63,592 nucleotides of DNA from Snuella sedimenti (GCF_016428595.1 NZ_JAELVQ010000023.1:1-63592), one strand, 5' to 3'; counted from the first letter of the stretch, positions 15,832 to 25,270 are shown. Made by a program: numbers and translations. The notes: generated from the sequence alone by a model not told the origin.

Positions 15832-15839
15832 ATTATTTG
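15832..15839 (-). promoter_or_regulatory. -7 box TATATTTG for the mannosyltransferase-like gene
   Basis: On the minus strand the sequence reads TATATTTG, a perfect TAnnTTTG match, only 14 bp before the ATG at 15817. The predicted leader is short. No TTG -33 box is visible. Confidence 0.5.
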
Positions 15840-15956
15840 GTTTTGTGTATTTTTAATACTGTAAGATTTGGTTAGTGAATTAATATTAGCCCCGTAGGTT
15901 GTGTGTAAGAGTTTTTTTGTAAATTTAGTATTTGTAACTAACTCAAAAACAGTATT

Positions 15957-16496
15957 ATGAAAACTATGTATTTTCTTTTTTGTGCGTGTTTACTTGTTGT
16001 AAGCTGCCAACCTAAGCCAGACAATTCTTCAAAAGAGGCTTTCGAAAAAAATTCAAAAACAGTATTAGCCAATTTAGAAGCCTGGCAAAACGAAAGCTTG
16101 GATTATTCCCAGTATGCAGAAGATTTTGTAATGAAGGAAACCGGCTTTGGTGCACCTAAAGATTCTTTAAGTCTTCAGGAGATGAAAGAATCGGATAAGG
16201 CTTTATGGAAAAATTATGATTTTAAAATGCTTACCAATCCGCCGGTACTATTACCTGGTGTCAATGCAGATACTAAAGAACCAGACGGTTCTGTAAGGCA
16301 TTATAGTGAATGGGAAGTAACGTTGCCAGCAACAGATTCTACCGAAGCAAAATCGGGAGTTATCAAATTGTATGAGTCTTTCGATTTTAATGAGGAGGGT
16401 AAGATTGTTTACCAACAGATTTATGGAGACTTTACTGGTTTAATGATGCACTTACATAGTAACGATGCTATGGAAGATGATATGATGGAGGAGTAA
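15957..16496 (+). CDS. Hypothetical lipoprotein
   Basis: A 179-residue lipoprotein with a signal peptide and lipobox LLVVSC (Cys at about 17). The mature part resembles a SnoaL/NTF2-like single domain (a helix EAFEKNSKTVLANLEAW, then beta strands ending in FDFNEEGKIVYQQIYGDF), and closes in an acidic Met-rich tail (DAMEDDMMEE). NTF2-like lipoproteins in this phylum have no defined role. The gene stands alone between a promoter-like AT-rich region and a bidirectional terminator shared with tmRNA. Confidence 0.75.
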   Translation: MKTMYFLFCACLLVVSCQPKPDNSSKEAFEKNSKTVLANLEAWQNESLDYSQYAEDFVMKETGFGAPKDSLSLQEMKESDKALWKNYDFKMLTNPPVLLPGVNADTKEPDGSVRHYSEWEVTLPATDSTEAKSGVIKLYESFDFNEEGKIVYQQIYGDFTGLMMHLHSNDAMEDDMMEE

Positions 16497-16521
16497 AGTT
16501 ATTTTTATATCAGTAAGAAAT

Positions 16522-16555
16522 AAACCCATGTGTCAATTGTGATGCATGGGTTTTT
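16522..16555. terminator. Bidirectional terminator between lipoprotein gene and ssrA
   Basis: AAACCCATG at 16522-16530 pairs with CATGGGTTT at 16545-16553, followed by further T residues on the plus strand and by TTTATTTC on the minus strand. It lies 10 bp beyond the tmRNA 3' end and 26 bp after the lipoprotein stop, so it serves both. Confidence 0.8.
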
Positions 16556-16564
16556 ATATAGATG

Positions 16565-16956
16565 TGGAGTCGGAGAGAATCGAACTCTCGTCCAAACAAG
16601 TAACTAAAGGGCTTTCTACACGTTTATTCTTTTCTTGGTTTTTCGATTATAAGCTGGCTAAAGACAGCCTACTTATAACTTAGCTTCTAAATCTCGAAAG
16701 CGCATCAAAGCATTGCACCATCTTAGTTAATATTTACGATGCCTCTAAAAAGAACGCCATTAACCAAGGCTTTCTGGAGACATTTAGCTTGTACACCTTG
16801 TGTACCTGGGCAAATCTTACTATAATTCAGATTAAGCAGCTAAAGCGTAGTTATTCTCGCCGTTTAAAAGTTTGACCTAGCCTTTTACGTGTTTCAAAGT
16901 CATTACACGACGTGCTTACCGTTCAATTAATCTCGCTGTCAAAACCAGTCGACCCC
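16565..16956 (-). ncRNA. ssrA: tmRNA
   Basis: The minus strand begins GGGGTCGACTGGTTTTGACA at 16956 and ends CGAGAGTTCGATTCTCTCC then GACTCCA at 16565, giving the tRNA-Ala-like acceptor stem (GGGGUCG with CGACUCC) and T arm. The tag frame at 16861-16832 codes GENNYALAA followed by TAA, close to the Bacteroidota tag GETNYALAA. CCA is not encoded (CA follows the discriminator A). About 392 nt. It tags proteins on stalled ribosomes for proteolysis. Confidence 0.97.
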
Positions 16957-17056
16957 AATTTTAATTTCAGGTGTTTAGTATTTCCTTACAGGTAGGGGCT
17001 ACAAGAGTCATTCTTAAAAAGAAGCCTAACATGTAGCTTAAATACTAATGCAAAGG

Positions 17057-17089
17057 CAAAGTTATCAAAAAGTTTGCATACCCATACAA
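17057..17089 (-). promoter_or_regulatory. Candidate ssrA promoter
   Basis: On the minus strand TTG (17089-17087) is followed after 22 bases by TAACTTTG (17064-17057), matching the TTG/TAnnTTTG pattern. It would give a leader of about 95 nt before the mature tmRNA 5' end, which is plausible for a processed precursor. Confidence 0.45.
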
Positions 17090-17160
17090 TTCCTATTACA
17101 TTAGTTCAAAATTTATACCAAATTTATTGGTGTCAGTTAGTAAAAACAACAATTGTACAA

Positions 17161-18372
17161 ATGAATATTAAGTTTGCCATTATAAAAGAGCGCAAAAACC
17201 CACCCGATCGTCGTGTTGTGTTTTCCCCATTAAAATTACAAGAAGCTAAAAGCGCATTTCCAAAAGCTGTCTTTAAGGTTGAATCCAGTGATATCCGCGT
17301 GTTTCCCGATGCAGCATATGAAGCGGCCGGATTTGACGTTGTAAACGATGTTAGCGATTGCGATGTGATGTTGGGGGTGAAAGAAGTACCCATTGAAGCT
17401 TTAATCCCTAATAAAAAGTATTTTTTCTTTTCCCATACAATTAAAAAGCAACCCTATAACCGTAAGTTGTTGAAAGCGATTTTAGAAAAGAATATTGAAT
17501 TATATGATCATGAAACAGTGATCAATTCAGAAGGGTTTCGTTTAATTGGCTTTGGTAGATATGCTGGCATTGTAGGCGCTTATAATGGTTTTAGGGCTTG
17601 GGGCTTAAAATTTGATGCATGGCAATTACCCAAGGCAGAAACCTTACCAGATCAAGTTGCTCTAATTAGTGAACTACAGAACATTACATTGCCCAATATT
17701 AAAATAGTATTGTCTGGCAGTGGTAAGGTAGCTAGAGGTGCTCAAGAAATGCTGGATGGCATGCACATTAAATGCGTTTCGGTCGACGATTATCTCAATA
17801 AAGAATTTAATGAGCCTGTGTATTGCATTATTGATGTACTAGACTATAATAAGCGTAAGGATGGTCGTATTATAGATAATTTTGATTTTTTCAATAATCC
17901 TGATGCATACGAATCGGATTTTATGCGTTTTGCTAAGGTGACCGATTACTATATCGCAGGTCATTTTTATGGCGATGGGGCTCCATATCTGTATACAAGG
18001 GAAGGTGCAAAGTCGGCCGACTTTAATATTAAAGTTGTAGCTGATGTAAGTTGTGATGTGGATGGGCCTGTAGCATCTACTTTAAGGGCTTCTACTATTG
18101 CAGATCCTATTTATGGGTATGATCCGGAACGTGAAGTGGAAGTCGATTACAAAGATCATAAAGCTATTGCCGTTATGGCGGTCGATAATTTACCATGTGA
18201 ACTTCCAAAAGATGCTAGTGAAGGGTTTGGAGAGCAATTTTTGCAACACGTTATTCCTGCACTTTTTAATGGCGATAAAGATGGTATTCTTGAACGTGCC
18301 AAGATTACCGAAAAAGGGAAGCTCACCAAACGTTTTGCCTATTTGCAGGATTATGTGGATGAAAAGGAATAA
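17161..18372 (+). CDS. Saccharopine dehydrogenase-like NAD-dependent oxidoreductase
   Basis: A 403-residue enzyme of the alanine dehydrogenase/transhydrogenase-like superfamily, resembling the lysine-forming saccharopine dehydrogenase. The N-terminal domain has KERKNPPDRRVVFSP and EVPIEALIPNKKYFFFSHTIKKQ. A Rossmann part carries IVLSGSGKVARGAQEML. A later region holds ADVSCDVDGPVASTLRAST and IYGYDP. The ATG at 17161 is chosen because KFAIIKERKNPPDRRV is the normal family start; the frame is open 29 codons further up but lacks conservation-like content. The gene is probably followed by the SDR gene in one transcript (38-bp gap). Confidence 0.85.
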   Translation: MNIKFAIIKERKNPPDRRVVFSPLKLQEAKSAFPKAVFKVESSDIRVFPDAAYEAAGFDVVNDVSDCDVMLGVKEVPIEALIPNKKYFFFSHTIKKQPYNRKLLKAILEKNIELYDHETVINSEGFRLIGFGRYAGIVGAYNGFRAWGLKFDAWQLPKAETLPDQVALISELQNITLPNIKIVLSGSGKVARGAQEMLDGMHIKCVSVDDYLNKEFNEPVYCIIDVLDYNKRKDGRIIDNFDFFNNPDAYESDFMRFAKVTDYYIAGHFYGDGAPYLYTREGAKSADFNIKVVADVSCDVDGPVASTLRASTIADPIYGYDPEREVEVDYKDHKAIAVMAVDNLPCELPKDASEGFGEQFLQHVIPALFNGDKDGILERAKITEKGKLTKRFAYLQDYVDEKE

Positions 18373-18410
18373 ATTTGTATTCTAACATCTCCCCACTGTA
18401 ATATTATTTT

Positions 18411-19190
18411 ATGAGTAAAACAGCTTTAGTTACTGGAGCAGCATCTGGATTGGGTTATGAATTGGCAACTCTATTGGCAAAAGATGGATATAAATTAATT
18501 TTAGTAGATATAGATGCTGAAAGCCTATCCCAAGCAAAAGCAGAACTAAAGAATACTTTCAATGTAGCTATTATTACATTAGTTAAGGATTTGGGAATCC
18601 CAAATATTGCTGAAAAAATTATGAGTGATATTGGTGGAGAGCCCATAGATGTCCTGATAAATAATGCTGGGTTCGGATTGTTTGGATCGTTTGTAGATAC
18701 AGATTGGGAGCGAGAGTCCGAAATGTTACATGTGCATATTTTAACAACAACCCATCTAACAAAATTAGTGTTGGAGGGCATGGTAGAACGTGGGCATGGG
18801 AGGATACTGAATATGTCTTCTTTAGCTGCTTTCCAGCCAGGTCCTTTAATGGCCATTTATTATGCTTCTAAAGGTTATATGTTATCTTTTTCTGAAGCGA
18901 TTGCTAATGAGTTGGTAGGTACTGGAGTGACGGTAACAGCTCTGTGTCCCGGGCCAACAAAAACAGCTTTTCAAGAGACGGTGTCAGCCGATGCCAGCGA
19001 TAATAAAATAACCTTTAATATGGCTTCTGCCAAAGCCGTGGCAACTTATGGCTATAAAGCCATGCTAAAGGGGAAAACCTATGCCATCCCAGGAAGGTTT
19101 AATAAGTTTTTGGCAATCTTGCCTAGATTGGTGTCTAGAAATGCCGCTGCAACAATTGTTAGAAAAATACAAGAGAAGAATAGACATTAG
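18411..19190 (+). CDS. Short-chain dehydrogenase/reductase
   Basis: A 259-residue classical SDR. It has the cofactor motif TGAASGLG (8-15), NNAG (about 84-87), the catalytic Ser in NMSSLAAF, and the catalytic pair Tyr150/Lys154 in YYASK. PG near 180 (ALCPGPTKTAF) starts the substrate loop. A helix near the C-terminus is followed by a basic end (RKIQEKNRH). The substrate cannot be predicted; the DltE/YqjQ-like subgroup is a reasonable guess. A strong terminator follows at 19296. Confidence 0.9.
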   Translation: MSKTALVTGAASGLGYELATLLAKDGYKLILVDIDAESLSQAKAELKNTFNVAIITLVKDLGIPNIAEKIMSDIGGEPIDVLINNAGFGLFGSFVDTDWERESEMLHVHILTTTHLTKLVLEGMVERGHGRILNMSSLAAFQPGPLMAIYYASKGYMLSFSEAIANELVGTGVTVTALCPGPTKTAFQETVSADASDNKITFNMASAKAVATYGYKAMLKGKTYAIPGRFNKFLAILPRLVSRNAAATIVRKIQEKNRH

Positions 19191-19295
19191 CAAAACTAGT
19201 GAGAATGCCATGACCTGAGTAGAGGTTTCTTGTTGGTGTGAAGTTGTTACTTTTCTTCAAACATATTTAAATCTCGATTATTGAATAAATACATT

Positions 19296-19326
19296 TGAAA
19301 AGGCAACAAACAAAGTTGCCTTTTCA
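19296..19326 (+). terminator. Rho-independent terminator after the SDR gene
   Basis: TGAAAAGGCAAC at 19296-19307 pairs perfectly over 12 bp with GTTGCCTTTTCA at 19315-19326 around an AAACAAA loop. It lies about 106 bp after the SDR stop. Confidence 0.85.
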
Positions 19327-19331
19327 GTATA

Positions 19332-19391
19332 TTTCACACGTTTAAATTTTAGTAATTAATTGATTTTATTGTAATTATAAAATTAAGAACG
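19332..19391 (-). repeat. Dispersed repeat, inverted copy of 888-948
   Basis: Reading the minus strand, the two conserved blocks (CGTTCTTAATTTTATAATTA, then AATTACTAAAATTTAAACGTGTGAAA within 19332-19357) match 888-948, with a diverged middle. The flanking bases 19389-19425 form a hairpin (AGAACG with CGTTCT), which also has a counterpart at 873-893. The rest of the 19191-19493 gap holds only the terminator at 19296. Confidence 0.65.
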
Positions 19392-19493
19392 TGTGCAACC
19401 ACTCCTTACACTCGTTCTCTCATTAAAAATTTTAAACATTTCCTTTTGTGAAGTAATTTTTAAAATTTCTTAATGCTCGTTTCATGAGTTTAA

Positions 19494-21407
19494 TTAAGAT
19501 TGTGCCAACCTAATCATTATATCCAATTCGTTCACCAATTTATCTGGACTACCATTATATCCAACCGATTTGAATTTAATCCTGCCATCGGAGCCAATTA
19601 TAATTTTGGTAGGGATCCCGTTAACTTTATAATTGGAAACAACTTCAAAATCGGTATCCGTAGCTTTTGCCTTTGTGTCTAAAACAACATTAAAAGTGTA
19701 CTTGTTTTTTGTTATAAAATCTTGAGCATTTTTAAGTATTTCTTCTGGTGTCCCCCTTTCCCTTGTGTCTACAAATAAGAAAACCACATTGGGATTGTCC
19801 TTGTATTTGTTTATTGCAGTTTGCATGCCCGGAAACGACGCTTTACATGGGCCGCACCATGTTGCCCAGAAATCCAAAACAACAACTTTGTCCTTTAGGT
19901 CACTTAATGCAATTTCTTTCCCTTCCAGATTCTTTAATTTAAAGTTGGGCGCTTCTTCGTCGAGCATTTCTTTTTTGTATTTGGCTAAAACAATGTTTTT
20001 GGCTTCATTTTTAAGACTTTCCAAATGCGTTTTATACCCATCTTCAGATCCGTTGTTGTTTACATAAGCTTCTTTATAATAAGGCAACATTTTGTCGTTT
20101 GAGGCAGCATTTCTAATAAACAGTTCAGCTTTTTTCTGGGCTTTTTCAAATTGTTTGTCGGCCACCAAAAACTCAATAAGCCTTTGTTTTAGATTATGGG
20201 GGTCATTTTTTCCAATTTCTAAATTTTGGGTAATCTCTTCTTGATAGGTAATAGCTTCTTTTACTTTTTCTAATTTAAATAATATCCAGGCATAAGTATC
20301 TGCAAACATTACATAATTACCTTGAAGACTTTTTTTGTATTGGTTCTTGGTTTGGTACTCAGGTTTTGTACTGCTATCGTTCTTAAGGTTTTGTATGATG
20401 TCGATTGATTGTTTCGATATGTTTTCGGCGAACTCTAAATTTTCATCCTTTTGTACTAAATCCCAAGCAAAATTATTGTAGGTCATGGCCAGTGATTGCT
20501 TGTTTGAAATTTGAGAGGCATATTTTGTAAATCCCTCATAGTCTCTTTTGCCCACCATGTTTCTAGCAATTGTTGATAATGCATAATCTTTATATCGATT
20601 GTTGAAATTATGTCCAGATTCCTCAAATATTTTTAATTGTTTGTCGGGATCCCTTTCAGTAAAGAAGGCATTCGACAATTTCATATTTGCTAGTTCACTA
20701 TTAGGGAATTTGGAAATGGTAATTTCTGTAATAGAATCTGATAAAGCTTTGTTTCTTATGGTGCCGCTTAAAGAGACGGCTTGTTTGAAATCGGCTTCGG
20801 TAGCATCGGGTTTTTGCAAAATGGTGTTTATTTGTTCATTAATAAGGGCTTTGCCGTTTTCTGGATTGTTTCTGTAATTATAGGACAGATAGGTAATGTG
20901 CCAAGTGTCCTTTAGTTCTGGATGTTTTTCAATAGCTTGTTTTATATCCAAAATTAAGGAGTCCTTGTCTTTTTTTATGCCTTGGTTAGCACCCCAATAC
21001 GATAAGCAGAAGTTAGCCAAAGCTGCTTTGCTGCCAGGTATTTCGTTGTCTTGTGCGTTAAGTAATGTGACCAGATAACCTTGCTCGTTGTTATTGTCGA
21101 AGCCTTCATGTTTTTTAAATTGAAAAGCAAGTGCCTGGGCAGAATCCGGAATGTGTACTATGGCTGCTTTTTCTTCAGAGAAATTGATGTCCACAGGATA
21201 GGTCTTGTTGTTTACCATATAGTAGAAAATGGATTCAGTAAGACTGTCTTTTCCTGTGTAATTAATTGTAGCCATTTCACCAGCATGTAAATGAGAGGGG
21301 CTAATCGTTAAATTGCCAATGGACAAGTCTGTTCTTTTAGTTTCTTTCTTACAGGAAGAAAGAACCGACACTATTACTAGTGCTAAATAAATTGTGGTGT
21401 TTTTCAT
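19494..21407 (-). CDS. TlpA-like thioredoxin lipoprotein with long helical N-terminal part
   Basis: A 637-residue lipoprotein (signal peptide and lipobox SVLSSC, Cys19). After a beta-rich N-terminal region there is a long helical, TPR-like middle (about 130-470). A C-terminal TlpA/AhpC-type thioredoxin domain carries the redox motif WCGPC at 517-521 and the cis-Pro loop GIPTK. It is predicted to be a periplasm-facing, membrane-anchored disulfide reductase or a redox partner for its own N-terminal domain. It is twice the length of a simple TlpA protein; such large forms are common in this phylum. Transcribed divergently from the DUF1801 gene. Confidence 0.85.
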   Translation of the reverse strand: MKNTTIYLALVIVSVLSSCKKETKRTDLSIGNLTISPSHLHAGEMATINYTGKDSLTESIFYYMVNNKTYPVDINFSEEKAAIVHIPDSAQALAFQFKKHEGFDNNNEQGYLVTLLNAQDNEIPGSKAALANFCLSYWGANQGIKKDKDSLILDIKQAIEKHPELKDTWHITYLSYNYRNNPENGKALINEQINTILQKPDATEADFKQAVSLSGTIRNKALSDSITEITISKFPNSELANMKLSNAFFTERDPDKQLKIFEESGHNFNNRYKDYALSTIARNMVGKRDYEGFTKYASQISNKQSLAMTYNNFAWDLVQKDENLEFAENISKQSIDIIQNLKNDSSTKPEYQTKNQYKKSLQGNYVMFADTYAWILFKLEKVKEAITYQEEITQNLEIGKNDPHNLKQRLIEFLVADKQFEKAQKKAELFIRNAASNDKMLPYYKEAYVNNNGSEDGYKTHLESLKNEAKNIVLAKYKKEMLDEEAPNFKLKNLEGKEIALSDLKDKVVVLDFWATWCGPCKASFPGMQTAINKYKDNPNVVFLFVDTRERGTPEEILKNAQDFITKNKYTFNVVLDTKAKATDTDFEVVSNYKVNGIPTKIIIGSDGRIKFKSVGYNGSPDKLVNELDIMIRLAQS

Positions 21408-21555
21408 TTTTTGATTGATTTAAAGGTTAAAATTCGGAATTGATTATAGTAATTTTACCACAATAATTATACCAATAAATTTAAACTTGAATTCGGTAAA
21501 AAGAATTGGTTATTTATTAAACTTGTAAAACTGTTTGAACTGATAAATTATAGTA

Positions 21556-21933
21556 ATGAAACCTGTAGACAATTATTTTCTTAATCAAAAAGAACCCTAT
21601 CAATCCATTATGCTTTATGTTAGGGAGGTTATTTTAAATACCTTACCAGATGTAGTGGAGCGTTATAGCTATAAAATTCCATTCTATAATATTGGCAAAA
21701 AACCAATGTTGTATTTAAATATTTTAAAGGGGAAGGACTATGTTGATGTAGCTTTTGTGCAAGGCGTTTTATTGGAAAAAGAGTTTCCAATCTTAAAAAA
21801 TGATAATAATCGTAAACAAGTACGTTCTATTCAATTAAAGTCCATAGAAGATTTAGACCACGAACATTTTAAGGAGCTCTTGCAGGTTGCTGCCGAACAA
21901 ATAAGGCAAAGTAAAAAGGCGTGGTTTATTTAA
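21556..21933 (+). CDS. DUF1801 protein
   Basis: A 125-residue single-domain protein of the DUF1801 (YdhG/YdeI-like) family, recognised by VREVILNTLPDVVERYSYKIPFY, PMLYLNILKGKDYVDVAFVQG and a C-terminal helix ending in SKKAWFI. Soluble; function unknown. It stands alone between the divergent thioredoxin lipoprotein gene and the convergent kdsA gene. Confidence 0.8.
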   Translation: MKPVDNYFLNQKEPYQSIMLYVREVILNTLPDVVERYSYKIPFYNIGKKPMLYLNILKGKDYVDVAFVQGVLLEKEFPILKNDNNRKQVRSIQLKSIEDLDHEHFKELLQVAAEQIRQSKKAWFI

Positions 21934-21990
21934 GGTTCAATGTTTGAGGCCTTTTCAGCCTTACGGATAACTATAAAGACCCCGTGCTTA

Positions 21991-22809
21991 CTATAAATTA
22001 TTTATCGTTTTTCTAATAGCTACTAAATTGGTGAGCAGTTTTTCCAAATAATCCAAATGCAGCATATTGGCGCCATCACTTTTAGCATTCGATGGGTCGA
22101 AATGTGTTTCTATAAATAAACCGTCTACATTATTTACTACTCCTGCTCTTGCAATAGTCTCTATCATGTCTGGACGCCCACCAGTAACGCCACTATTCTG
22201 ATTAGGCTGTTGTAATGAATGGGTAACGTCCAAAACAGTTGGCGCATAGTTTTTCATAGTTGGGATGCCTCTAAAATCTACAATCATATCCTGATATCCA
22301 AACATGGTGCCCCTATCTGTTATCCAGACTTTATTGTTGCCAGCATCTTTCACTTTTTGTACGGCATGTTTCATAGCTTCAGGGCTCATAAACTGCCCCT
22401 TTTTAAGGTTTACAACTTTACCTGTTTTTGCCGCTGCAACAACAAGGTCTGTTTGTCTTACTAAAAAAGCTGGAATCTGCAACACATCCACATATTGGGC
22501 AGCAAAGGCAGCATCAGAAACTTCGTGGATATCAGTAACAGTAGGAACATCAAACGTTTCAGAAACTTTTTTAAGTATTTTCAGGGCCTTTTCATCACCA
22601 ATTCCCGTAAAGCTATCAATTCTGCTACGGTTGGCCTTTTTAAAGCTCCCTTTAAAAACATAAGGAATCTCCAACTTATTGGTTATTGTAACTACTTTTT
22701 CAGCAATTCGTAATGCCATATCTTCTCCTTCAATGGCGCAAGGCCCCGCTAAAAGAAAGAAGTTATTAGAATTTGTGTGCTTTATTTTGGGGATATCCTG
22801 AAGATTCAT
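21991..22809 (-). CDS. kdsA: 3-deoxy-8-phosphooctulonate synthase, metal-dependent class
   Basis: A 272-residue enzyme that condenses phosphoenolpyruvate with arabinose 5-phosphate to make Kdo 8-phosphate for lipopolysaccharide. Motifs are AGPCAIE, VFKGSFKKANRSR, ITDRGTMFGY, DVTHSLQQPNQ and FIETHFDPSNAKSDGANML. Cys24 in AGPCAIE is the ligand that marks the metal-requiring class (the E. coli enzyme has Asn there), and His, Glu and Asp ligands are in the last two motifs. A consensus -7 box lies 30 bp upstream. Confidence 0.95.
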   Translation of the reverse strand: MNLQDIPKIKHTNSNNFFLLAGPCAIEGEDMALRIAEKVVTITNKLEIPYVFKGSFKKANRSRIDSFTGIGDEKALKILKKVSETFDVPTVTDIHEVSDAAFAAQYVDVLQIPAFLVRQTDLVVAAAKTGKVVNLKKGQFMSPEAMKHAVQKVKDAGNNKVWITDRGTMFGYQDMIVDFRGIPTMKNYAPTVLDVTHSLQQPNQNSGVTGGRPDMIETIARAGVVNNVDGLFIETHFDPSNAKSDGANMLHLDYLEKLLTNLVAIRKTINNL

Positions 22810-22839
22810 AATCGTTTTGTTTCAAAAAAAATTAGGTTG

Positions 22840-22847
22840 CAAAGATA
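22840..22847 (-). promoter_or_regulatory. -7 box TATCTTTG for kdsA
   Basis: On the minus strand the sequence reads TATCTTTGCAACC, a perfect TAnnTTTG match about 30 bp before the kdsA ATG. No TTG -33 box at the usual distance. Confidence 0.6.
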
Positions 22848-23074
22848 CTATTTATACTGAATATTTGTCCATTAGAATCGAATTCGGTAGCATCTTATTT
22901 TTTATGTAAAAGTACTGTAATGCGCTAAAAACATAAATTGATAATAGAGCTGTAAGGTTTCATTAGTGGTTGAAAATGAGCTAAATATGTTGTATTTTGA
23001 TGGCGCTTTATAGATTTGTATACAGAGAGCTATTCAAAATAACATTATAATATAATTTATCCATTAATTATGAG

Positions 23075-23082
23075 TACATTTG
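23075..23082 (+). promoter_or_regulatory. -7 box TACATTTG for typA
   Basis: A perfect TAnnTTTG match followed by CACG lies 23 bp before the typA ATG. No TTG -33 element is seen. The other 200 bp between it and kdsA hold no gene. Confidence 0.6.
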
Positions 23083-23105
23083 CACGCTTAAAATAAGGCA
23101 CAATT

Positions 23106-24905
23106 ATGGCTAATATTAAAAACATTGCAATCATTGCTCACGTAGACCATGGTAAGACAACTTTGGTAGACAAAATCATGTACCATTGCCAGTTATTCCG
23201 TGAAAACGAAAACACTGGAGACTTGATCCTAGACAATAACGATCTAGAACGAGAAAGGGGTATTACTATTACGTCTAAAAATGTTTCAGTTATTTATAAA
23301 GACACAAAGATTAATATTATTGACACACCAGGTCACGCCGATTTTGGAGGTGAAGTAGAGCGTGTGTTAAATATGGCCGATGGTGTTTTGTTGTTAGTGG
23401 ATGCTTTTGAAGGGCCAATGCCACAAACACGTTTTGTGTTGCAAAAAGCTATCGATTTGGGCTTAAAGCCTTGCGTTGTGATAAATAAGGTGGATAAGGA
23501 AAACTGTACGCCCGATGAAGTGCACGAAAAAGTGTTTGATTTAATGTTTGAATTGGGAGCAGAAGAATGGCAGTTAGATTTCCCAACGGTATACGGTTCG
23601 GCAAAGAACAATTGGATGAGTGATGACTGGAAAGTAGAGACCGATAGTATTGAGCCTTTGTTAGAGATGGTAATCGAGCATATTCCCGAGCCTAAAATTG
23701 AAGCGGGAACGACCCAAATGTTAATAACCTCGTTAGACTTTTCATCGTTTACAGGGCGAATAGCTATAGGGCGCTTAACACGAGGCGAACTTAAAGTAGG
23801 GCAAAATATCTCTTTAGTGAAAAGAGATGGCAGTATTGTTAAGTCTAGAATAAAAGAACTTCATGTTTTTGAAGGCTTGGGACGTATAAAAGTTGATGCT
23901 GTTCAGGCAGGTGATATTTGTGCCTTAGTTGGTCTGGAAGGTTTTGAAATTGGCGATACGGTTGCGGATTTTGAAGCTCCTGAAGGCTTAAAAACAATAG
24001 CCATTGACGAGCCAACAATGAGTATGTTATTTACCATTAACGATTCACCATTTTTTGGTAAGGATGGAAAATTTGTAACATCACGTCATATAAAAGAACG
24101 TTTAGCTAAGGAATTAGAAAAGAATTTAGCGCTTAGAGTTGAAGAAACCGATAGTGCTGATAAATTTATGGTTTATGGACGAGGCGTATTGCATTTATCG
24201 GTTTTAATTGAAACGATGCGTCGTGAAGGTTATGAATTGCAAATTGGACAGCCACAAGTAATTATCAAGGAAATTGATGGTGTAAAATGTGAGCCAGTTG
24301 AAGAAATGACCATCGATTTGCCAGAGGAGGTATCTGGTAAGGCCATTGAGTTGGTTACTATGCGTAAAGGTGAAATGCTAAGCATGGAAGCTAAGGGCGA
24401 TAGAATGGTATGTGAATTTATAGTGCCTTCAAGGGGGATTATAGGCTTGCGTAATCAGTTGCTAACAGCAACAGCGGGTGAGGCCATTATGGCACACCGT
24501 TTTAAAGAATTTCAACCATTAAAAGGTGGTATTCCAGAAAGACAAAATGGAAGTTTAGTGTCTATGGAAAATGGGCAGGCCATCCCTTACTCTATTGATA
24601 AATTACAAGAACGCGGTAAGTTTTTTATCGATCCGGGAGAAGATATTTATGAAGGTCAGGTTATTGGGGAAAATTCTCGAGGTGATGATATGACGGTTAA
24701 TGTGACCAAAACAAAAAAACTAAGTAACGTACGTTCTTCAGGAGCCGATGACAAGGCGAAAATTGTTCCGGCAATTAAATTTTCGTTAGAGGAGGCCTTA
24801 GAGTATATTCAAAAGGATGAGTATGTAGAGGTAACACCAAATCATTTGCGTTTGCGTAAAATATTCTTAAAAGAAGTAGATAGAAAGCGTAACAAATCCA
24901 TATAA
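23106..24905 (+). CDS. typA: Ribosome-binding GTPase TypA/BipA
   Basis: A 599-residue translational GTPase. The G motifs are AHVDHGKTT (about 10-18), the ERERGITI switch I, DTPGHADF and NKVDK. EF-G-like domains II, III and V and the TypA-specific C-terminal domain follow (SRGIIGLRNQLLTATAGEAIMAH, GEDIYEGQVIGENSR). It binds 70S ribosomes and assists ribosome assembly and growth under stress. Full length. A small membrane protein follows after 2 bp. Confidence 0.97.
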   Translation: MANIKNIAIIAHVDHGKTTLVDKIMYHCQLFRENENTGDLILDNNDLERERGITITSKNVSVIYKDTKINIIDTPGHADFGGEVERVLNMADGVLLLVDAFEGPMPQTRFVLQKAIDLGLKPCVVINKVDKENCTPDEVHEKVFDLMFELGAEEWQLDFPTVYGSAKNNWMSDDWKVETDSIEPLLEMVIEHIPEPKIEAGTTQMLITSLDFSSFTGRIAIGRLTRGELKVGQNISLVKRDGSIVKSRIKELHVFEGLGRIKVDAVQAGDICALVGLEGFEIGDTVADFEAPEGLKTIAIDEPTMSMLFTINDSPFFGKDGKFVTSRHIKERLAKELEKNLALRVEETDSADKFMVYGRGVLHLSVLIETMRREGYELQIGQPQVIIKEIDGVKCEPVEEMTIDLPEEVSGKAIELVTMRKGEMLSMEAKGDRMVCEFIVPSRGIIGLRNQLLTATAGEAIMAHRFKEFQPLKGGIPERQNGSLVSMENGQAIPYSIDKLQERGKFFIDPGEDIYEGQVIGENSRGDDMTVNVTKTKKLSNVRSSGADDKAKIVPAIKFSLEEALEYIQKDEYVEVTPNHLRLRKIFLKEVDRKRNKSI

Positions 24906-24907
24906 AA

Positions 24908-25141
24908 GTGGAATCGTTAGGAGTTTCATATACAGAATGGGTTGGTTATCTGGCCATGGCTACGATTCTGGTGTCATTCTTAATGAAATCGATAGTTAAA
25001 TTGCGAATAGTAAACAGCTTAGGTTGTTTACTATTTGTGTTTTATGGGGTTTTGTTACAGCCAATTTCTTTGCCAATTGTTATTACCAATATAGCGATAC
25101 TTTGTATTAATCTTTACCATCTGCTTCAAAAGAGGCGATAA
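24908..25141 (+). CDS. Small YgjV-like inner-membrane protein
   Basis: A 77-residue protein with three hydrophobic segments (about 10-27, 33-52, 54-72) starting at a GTG two bases after the typA stop. It resembles half-length YgjV-type inner membrane proteins (EWVGYLAMATILVSFLMKS); in some databases such proteins carry a misleading uroporphyrinogen decarboxylase name. Function unknown. The tight spacing suggests that it is co-translated with typA. Confidence 0.7.
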   Translation: MESLGVSYTEWVGYLAMATILVSFLMKSIVKLRIVNSLGCLLFVFYGVLLQPISLPIVITNIAILCINLYHLLQKRR

Positions 25142-25176
25142 GGATAAGTTTAATGGGATTGATAAAATGATTTTAT

Positions 25177-25184
25177 TATATTTG
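25177..25184 (+). promoter_or_regulatory. -7 box TATATTTG before the polysaccharide locus
   Basis: A perfect TAnnTTTG match about 86 bp upstream of the first flippase gene. A TTG at 25159-25161 is a little close (15 bp). The leader then contains a short stem, GCCTTA with TAAGGC, at about 25228-25256. Confidence 0.5.
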
Positions 25185-25270
25185 ATGGACATGCAGAAGC
25201 AAGACATGTTCATGGAATTTGAACCCAAGCCTTAATTTTTTCTTGTTAAGTAAGGCGAAGCCCATATCGA

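Noticed and set aside
17074-17160. 29-codon N-terminal extension of the saccharopine-dehydrogenase-like protein
   Set aside because: The region is a promoter-side leader near ssrA; the family start KFAIIKERKNPPDRR follows the ATG at 17161.
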